From positions 310,001 through 374,000 of the forward strand of contig NZ_JARGNA010000003.1 of assembly GCF_030167905.1 (NCBI RefSeq): DNA of 64,000 nt, given 5' to 3'. Origin of the DNA: Flavobacterium terrisoli (lineage in GTDB: Bacteria > Bacteroidota > Bacteroidia > Flavobacteriales > Flavobacteriaceae). Below, piece by piece: positions 60,073-64,000 of the stretch. Each line of letters opens with the position of its first letter. Position 1 is the stretch's first letter. Both the position numbers and the translations under genes were made by a program. The notes under the pieces are model-generated. The model worked only from the letters and a program-made list of their open reading frames with translations, had not been told where the DNA came from and ran no database searches.

Positions 60073-60828
60073 ATGAATATTATCATAATAGAAGACGAGA
60101 AGCCCGCCGCAAGACTGCTCCAACGCAAAGTCGAAAAACTCGGCCTGCAGGTCAATACCCTGTTGCATTCTGTAGAAGAATCGATTCATTGGTTCAATTC
60201 CAATACGCATCCCGATTTGATTTTTCTGGACATCCAGTTGTCTGATGGTTTGTCGTTTGAAATCTTTGAAAATATCGATATCAAAAGCGCGGTGATTTTT
60301 ACCACGGCCTATGACGAATACGCCTTGCGTGCGTTCAAGCTGAACAGTATTGATTATTTGTTGAAACCGATTGACGAAGATGATTTGGAAACTGCGGTCA
60401 ATAAATTCAAGACGAGAAATATGGCGGCGCCCAATCTTTCGCTCGACTTCGAAATGATCAAGAAAATGTTGGTCAACCCGATTGACAGAGTGTATAAAAA
60501 GCGCTTCACCATCAAAATGGGACAGCAACTCAAGATGATTAACATTGAGGAAGTCGAATGTTTCTACAGCGAAAACAAAGGCACTTATATCCATACGCTG
60601 GACAACCGTGATTACTTATTGGACATCACTTTGGAACAACTCGAAACCGAACTCGATCCGGCAGATTTCTACCGTGTGTCGCGCAAATTCATCATCCCGA
60701 TGAAAACCATCAAAGAGATCCAACTCCACAGCAATTCAAGACTGAAAGTGATTTTACCGACCTACAAAGACGATGAGGTGATTGTGGCAAGAGAAAGAGT
60801 GAATGATTTTAAGGAATGGTTGGGGTAA
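60073..60828 (+). CDS. LytTR-family response regulator
   Basis: From ATG 60073 the protein is 251 residues. The receiver domain (about 1-115) has IIIIEDEKPAARLL, phospho-acceptor aspartate in DLIFLDIQLSDG and the lysine of YLLKPI. The LytTR DNA-binding domain (about 150-250) has FTIKMGQQLKMINIEEVECF, SENKGTYIHTLDNRDYLLD and FYRVSRKFIIPMKTIKEI. An earlier ATG at 60049 would add eight polar residues. Its partner is the LytS-type kinase. The direct repeats at 54701 and 57003 are candidate sites. It converges on a minus-strand gene three bases later. Confidence 0.9.
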   Translation: MNIIIIEDEKPAARLLQRKVEKLGLQVNTLLHSVEESIHWFNSNTHPDLIFLDIQLSDGLSFEIFENIDIKSAVIFTTAYDEYALRAFKLNSIDYLLKPIDEDDLETAVNKFKTRNMAAPNLSLDFEMIKKMLVNPIDRVYKKRFTIKMGQQLKMINIEEVECFYSENKGTYIHTLDNRDYLLDITLEQLETELDPADFYRVSRKFIIPMKTIKEIQLHSNSRLKVILPTYKDDEVIVARERVNDFKEWLG

Positions 60829-60831
60829 GGC

Positions 60832-61173
60832 CTATTCTTTTAATTTTGCAATTCTGGAATTAATAAGTTCAATTTCAGTTTCTACATCAAATAACTCCGC
60901 TTTATATTCGTTGCGTTTGACAATTAACCCCCATATTAATACGGCTGAAAATATACTGCCAATAAATAAAATGCTTTTTTCGGTGCCCATTATACTGACC
61001 AGATTTTGGCCCTTACCTCTCAACGGGATGAATGGAATCACCAAAGTCGCTATGGGATAAATGAGAATGGGTTTGATTAGGAACTTAAATTTTGTTTTTT
61101 TCAGGTGGTTTAGCTTTTCCTGTAAGGCTGTTTTTTCTTTTTCCAATTGATCGAGGGCAATCCTATTTTGCAT
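60832..61173 (-). CDS. Coiled-coil membrane protein of unknown function
   Basis: The 113-residue protein has a helical, charged start (LDQLEKEKTALQEKLNHLKK), two hydrophobic segments (FLIKPILIYPIATLVIPFI; KSILFIGSIFSAVLIWGLI) and a second charged helix at the end (ELFDVETEIELINSRIAKL). The layout suggests two flanking coiled coils around a membrane hairpin. I do not recognise a family. It ends the OsmC-sulfurtransferase strand. Confidence 0.6.
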   Translation of the reverse strand: MQNRIALDQLEKEKTALQEKLNHLKKTKFKFLIKPILIYPIATLVIPFIPLRGKGQNLVSIMGTEKSILFIGSIFSAVLIWGLIVKRNEYKAELFDVETEIELINSRIAKLKE

Positions 61174-61187
61174 TTTTTTATGGCAGA

Positions 61188-61586
61188 TTAAGAGGTTAGT
61201 GTAATATTAATTCCTTTTCTCAGCGTGTTGTGTACTTCCGCAATATTGTCGGTGTATTGTATCAAGTCCTCGATTTCGCGCTGCGGCGCCTCCGAAATGA
61301 TGTTTACGGTATAGGTGAAATTGGAACCGGTTTCCCCTTCGGCGCCAAATTCGCCATGGCAGACCACTTCCACATCGGTTAGCTGCAAATTTCGCTTGGC
61401 GGCTTCCCTGTAAATGTCATTGCAGAAACAGGTGGCCAGCGACAACAGTAGCAGTTCTCCGCCATTGACCGAAGAACCAAAACCGGATGCTTTTGGGGCA
61501 ATGCTTATTCCTTTCGCATCATTATTGGTCTGAACCAGGATGTCGTGTTGGTTAAAACTGCTTTTGATGGAAGCTGAGATTTTCAT
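61188..61586 (-). CDS. OsmC family protein
   Basis: The 132-residue protein has the OsmC/Ohr fold: GSSVNGGELLLLSLATCFCNDIYREAAKR, here split as GSSVNGGELLLLSLATCFCN and DIYREAAKR, and the end HNTLRKGINITL. The conserved cysteine sits in ATCFC; the second, resolving cysteine appears in VVCHGEFG. Members reduce organic hydroperoxides or act in osmotic stress. It lies between a membrane protein and the sulfurtransferase on the same strand, which may share the same thiol chemistry theme. Confidence 0.85.
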   Translation of the reverse strand: MKISASIKSSFNQHDILVQTNNDAKGISIAPKASGFGSSVNGGELLLLSLATCFCNDIYREAAKRNLQLTDVEVVCHGEFGAEGETGSNFTYTVNIISEAPQREIEDLIQYTDNIAEVHNTLRKGINITLTS

Positions 61587-61628
61587 GTTTTAATATGTTT
61601 AATAGTTTTGGCAAACCTAACGGTTATG

Positions 61629-62480
61629 TCAGGCGTTCGTTTTTTCTATCTTTTTATTGTTTCTACTCCATTCACTCCAGGAACCGACATAAAGTTTTGG
61701 CATTTCCATTTCAGCGTATGCTAATGCTAATAATGTATGACAAGCTGTTACACCCGAACCACAATGAATGATAATATTTTCCGGTTTCGTTTTTCCAAAC
61801 TTGGCCTCGTATTTTAATTGCAGCTCATTTGGTTTTAGGAATAGCCCATTAGGGTCTAAATTTTCTGTAAAAGGAATGTTTATCGCTCCCGGAATATGCC
61901 CGGCAATTAAATCAATAGGTTCAGTTATGCCATCATAGCGTTCTGTATCTCTAACATCTACTACGATATGACTTTTGTCCTGAGATATTTTTTCTACTTC
62001 GTTAATTTCTATTGTTGGTAATTCCCATTTAACAACCTGGTATGGTTGAGAGTTTTGTTTAATAACTTCTGTTTTTGAACTTAATGGGAAATGATGATTT
62101 TTAGCTTCATTTTTGCCACCGTTAAGCACTTGAACTTTTTTGTGCCCGACTGATTTTAGCATCCACCAAAATCTGGCAGCGGCGTTTGAACCATTTTTGT
62201 CATCATAAATCACAATGTGGCTATCTTTAGAAATTCCAAGCTCTGTCAGGGTTTTAGCAAAACTTTCAATTTGTGGTAAAGGATGCCTTCCGCCATTCGA
62301 AAAGTCACTTTTTATGTCTGCGAGTTGAGAATTTAAGTCAACAAAAATGGCACCTTCTAAATGCTCCCGTTCATAATCCGATTTTGCATTTTTACTGTTG
62401 CTCACATCGAAAATTAGCACATCTGAATTTTTATATATTTTCAAAAGTTCATCTGCTTCTATAATCGGGGAAATTTTCAT
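61629..62480 (-). CDS. sseA: 3-mercaptopyruvate-type sulfurtransferase (two rhodanese domains)
   Basis: The 283-residue protein has two rhodanese domains. The catalytic loop in the second is HCGSGVTACHTLLAL, where CGSGVTA is the mercaptopyruvate sulfurtransferase signature (thiosulfate enzymes have CRxGxR-type loops). Other markers are HLEGAIFVDLNSQL, GGRHPLP, VIYDDKNGSNAARFWWML, and VVDVRDTERYDG. It moves sulfur from mercaptopyruvate to thiol acceptors or cyanide. A ~150-bp repeat begins 50 bases upstream of its start. Confidence 0.92.
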   Translation of the reverse strand: MKISPIIEADELLKIYKNSDVLIFDVSNSKNAKSDYEREHLEGAIFVDLNSQLADIKSDFSNGGRHPLPQIESFAKTLTELGISKDSHIVIYDDKNGSNAAARFWWMLKSVGHKKVQVLNGGKNEAKNHHFPLSSKTEVIKQNSQPYQVVKWELPTIEINEVEKISQDKSHIVVDVRDTERYDGITEPIDLIAGHIPGAINIPFTENLDPNGLFLKPNELQLKYEAKFGKTKPENIIIHCGSGVTACHTLLALAYAEMEMPKLYVGSWSEWSRNNKKIEKTNA

Positions 62481-62529
62481 GGTAATTTGGTAGTTTCTGT
62501 TTGAATTGGGTTTCTGTTAAAATGATGTA

Positions 62530-62679
62530 TAACGTTCCGCGGATTGGTACTGTTGCGGAAAGTTAGCAAAAAATATTATAAGAAATTGTAAAATTCAGCG
62601 TATTTTCCAAGACCCGCGGCCAAAGGCCGAACGGTGCGAAGCAAAAGACAAAACCAGTTATTACCCCAAACGGCTGTTA
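62530..62679 (-). repeat. ~150-bp attC-like repeat (copy D)
   Basis: Read on the minus strand it starts TAACAGCCGTTTGG, contains a GC-rich core (62601-62652, with TCTTTTGCTTCGCACCG and the palindromic GGCCTTTGGCC) and ends CGGAACGTTA. The ends are roughly inverted (TAAC...GTTA), like integron attC sites. A second copy is at 63190-63336. It begins 14 bases after the stop of the hypothetical gene at 62693. Confidence 0.55.
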
Positions 62680-62692
62680 GTAGAAGGTGTTA

Positions 62693-63145
62693 CTATTTGC
62701 TTTTACATATCATGTATTTGCAAACTTCATCACTTCTCTCAATAAAGATTTTATCTGTATTTAGTCTTTCAAAAGTATATTCAGGTAAACTATTGTCTGC
62801 TCTGTATTTTATAATATTTTGAAGAAATAAATCAATTATCTTTTTATCAGTTTCTGTAACGTTTTTCGAATCGAAATTCTCGATTCCTAAAATCCAAATA
62901 TCTGTATATTCTTGTTTAGGCCTTAATAGATTTTGCAATTTTTCAGATAAGTCAAATAAAGTTGCTTTGTTAGTTAAAAACACGATTGTTGCTCGAGAAT
63001 AACTATAACTGGCATTAACTAATTGATAAGTTGCATAGACTTTATCATCAATTTTACGGTGATAATCACTAATTTCTAACTTGACGTTTTGTCCAAAACA
63101 AATTCCAGTTTGAAAAAGTAAATATGTAAAGATTAGTTTTCTCAT
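62693..63145 (-). CDS. Small secreted hypothetical protein in a cassette-like position
   Basis: The 150-residue protein has a signal peptide (MRKLIFTYLLFQTGICFGQ) and a mature part that looks like a small alpha/beta domain (VYATYQLVNASYSYS; ATIVFLTNKATLF). I do not recognise a family. Its stop is 14 bases before repeat copy D, and its start is 45 bases after copy E, so it sits alone between two repeats in the same orientation. AT content is a little higher than in neighbours. Confidence 0.65.
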   Translation of the reverse strand: MRKLIFTYLLFQTGICFGQNVKLEISDYHRKIDDKVYATYQLVNASYSYSRATIVFLTNKATLFDLSEKLQNLLRPKQEYTDIWILGIENFDSKNVTETDKKIIDLFLQNIIKYRADNSLPEYTFERLNTDKIFIERSDEVCKYMICKSK

Positions 63146-63189
63146 TTATGATGTTTCTTATGAAAAGCGACTCGTAAAATGCTTTTTGC

Positions 63190-63336
63190 TTACGTTCCGC
63201 GGCTTCGCGCAGTGCCGGCAAGTTAAAGAAAAATATAATAAGAAATGCTGAAGTTCAGAGTATTTCCAAGACCCGAGGCAAAGGCCGAACGGTGCGAAGC
63301 AAAAGACAAACTAGCTATTGTGCTAAACCGCTGTTA
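63190..63336 (-). repeat. ~150-bp attC-like repeat (copy E)
   Basis: Closely similar to copy D over its core (63261-63310), with the same ends approximately (TAACAGCGG at one end, CGGAACGTAA at the other). It begins 13 bases after the stop of the gene at 63349. The D and E orientations agree with the gene orientation. Confidence 0.55.
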
Positions 63337-63348
63337 ACGGTAGTACTT

Positions 63349-63654
63349 TTATATTACAATAAAACCTTTAAAATATGAGTAACTAAAAAATAAAAGAATG
63401 CTTATTTCAGCTAGTAAATATGTGATAAAATTTGTATTAAACTCCTTAAAATTTTTATATAGATTAAAAATTATTGGTGGAAATAAAACTATGTAGATTG
63501 ATATTCTTCCCCACAACAAAGCCGTTGGACTCATTGAGCCAGCACCTTCTCCAAAATATCCCCAGAGGAACAAGAATGAAGCAAAAAAAAGTACAACAGA
63601 ATAGAAAATTTCTAGAAATATAACTTTAACTAAAAGCTCAAAATCGATTTTCAT
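63349..63654 (-). CDS. Small membrane hypothetical protein in a cassette-like position
   Basis: From ATG 63654 the protein is 101 residues with three hydrophobic segments (EIFYSVVLFFASFLFLWGYF; LLWGRISIYIVLFPPIIF; YLLAEISILLFFSYSYF). An earlier ATG at 63678 would add eight residues but overlaps GCTAAC words at 63676-63690 resembling a repeat end. I do not recognise a family. It is followed by repeat copy E 13 bases after the stop, the same layout as its neighbour. Confidence 0.6.
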   Translation of the reverse strand: MKIDFELLVKVIFLEIFYSVVLFFASFLFLWGYFGEGAGSMSPTALLWGRISIYIVLFPPIIFNLYKNFKEFNTNFITYLLAEISILLFFSYSYFKGFIVI

Positions 63655-63895
63655 TTTTAATATATGTTTGTCTAGCATTACCGCTAACTAGTCTATAAGT
63701 ATGATAAAATCACCCCTATCTGTCTTCTTAGACCACATTGGGATGACAACCATCAGACATCAACAGCTAATATGTTCCGCTAAAATACTAATTATTTCCT
63801 ACAGAATGGCGATATGTTAAAGTTGGTAAAATTTTGTTAAGTAAATGACAAGCTAAACCCTAACTCGCTAACTTCGTTACACTTAATTTTCTCCT

Positions 63896-64000
63896 ATGAA
63901 GTTACTTTACACTTTGTCCATCTTTTTCACGCTGACCTTCGTCAATACTGCTTTGGCGCAAAAAGTGGTGTCTTATCAAAAGTTTGAGGCCTTTGAAAAA
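63896..64000 (+). CDS. Secreted protein, 5' end only
   Basis: The frame from ATG 63896 stays open to the window end (35 codons). It encodes a signal peptide (MKLLYTLSIFFTLTFVNTA) followed by LAQ and KVVSYQKFEAF. The rest lies outside the window, so the product cannot be named. The preceding 217-base gap (63679-63895) holds no ORF I can support. Confidence 0.65.
   Translation, partial: MKLLYTLSIFFTLTFVNTALAQKVVSYQKFEAFEK

Noticed and set aside
63679-63895. Possible further gene or third full attC-like repeat
   Set aside because: No supportable ORF, and only short words (GCTAAC, ACAGCTAA) resemble the repeats; similarity is too weak for a call.
1-64000. CRISPR array, rRNA operon, prophage or insertion sequence with transposase
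   Set aside because: No regular repeat-spacer array, rRNA-like sequence, phage module or transposase frame was seen; only short intergenic repeats occur.

Overview
The window looks like chromosome of a Flavobacterium-type member of the Bacteroidota. It is AT-rich. Its promoters carry the flavobacterial TTG / TAnnTTTG signature. Three secreted proteins end in the type IX secretion (T9SS) type-B tail, and there are OmpP1/FadL, TonB and LytTR genes plus short intergenic repeats common in this group. All calls are from reading the sequence; no searches were run. No stretch longer than about 300 bases lacks a gene.

Region 1 (1-12175) is one co-directional block for molybdenum cofactor synthesis and purine breakdown. 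It holds the XdhC C-terminus, moeA, a TSUP permease, moaD, moeB-rhodanese, moaE, a moaC-moaB fusion and moaA. After an internal promoter follow allantoinase, allantoicase, a membrane cytochrome-c urate oxidase (PuuD type), a UraD-UraH fusion and a DUF6986/HpcH-like aldolase. Together they would mature a xanthine dehydrogenase (presumably upstream) and carry urate through 5-hydroxyisourate, OHCU, allantoin and allantoate to ureidoglycolate and urea. No ureidoglycolate lyase is recognisable, which makes the aldolase-like protein interesting.

Region 2 (12176-18063) carries aquaporin, AlkB, a sterol desaturase-family enzyme, two tandem DUF2805 paralogues, an M61 peptidase and a DUF4369 lipoprotein. 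Region 3 (18071-45676) mixes T9SS type-B surface proteins, a B12-type radical SAM enzyme, a CHASE4 hybrid kinase overlapping a beta-barrel gene, rimO, OmpP1, an aromatic/Gly-rich lipoprotein, proS, two identical tRNA-Glu genes, rpsT, a response regulator and PAS kinase, typA and an esterase.

Region 4 (45759-54670, minus strand) has an ABC transporter, a BamA/TamA-like protein, a nucleoid-associated protein, a pRiA4b ORF-3 protein, HPP and ClC membrane proteins and MmcQ/YjbR. Region 5 (54701-60828, plus strand) is a candidate signalling unit: TonB receptor, TPR-like secreted protein, a 59-residue membrane protein, a LytS-type kinase fused to a 2TM domain, two more 2TM proteins and a LytTR regulator. 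Matching 21-bp-spaced direct repeats precede both the receptor gene and the kinase operon, suggesting autoregulation. Region 6 (60832-64000) has OsmC, a 3-mercaptopyruvate-type sulfurtransferase and two single hypothetical genes, each followed at the same distance by a copy of a ~150-bp repeat, reminiscent of integron gene cassettes. It ends in a truncated secreted-protein gene.
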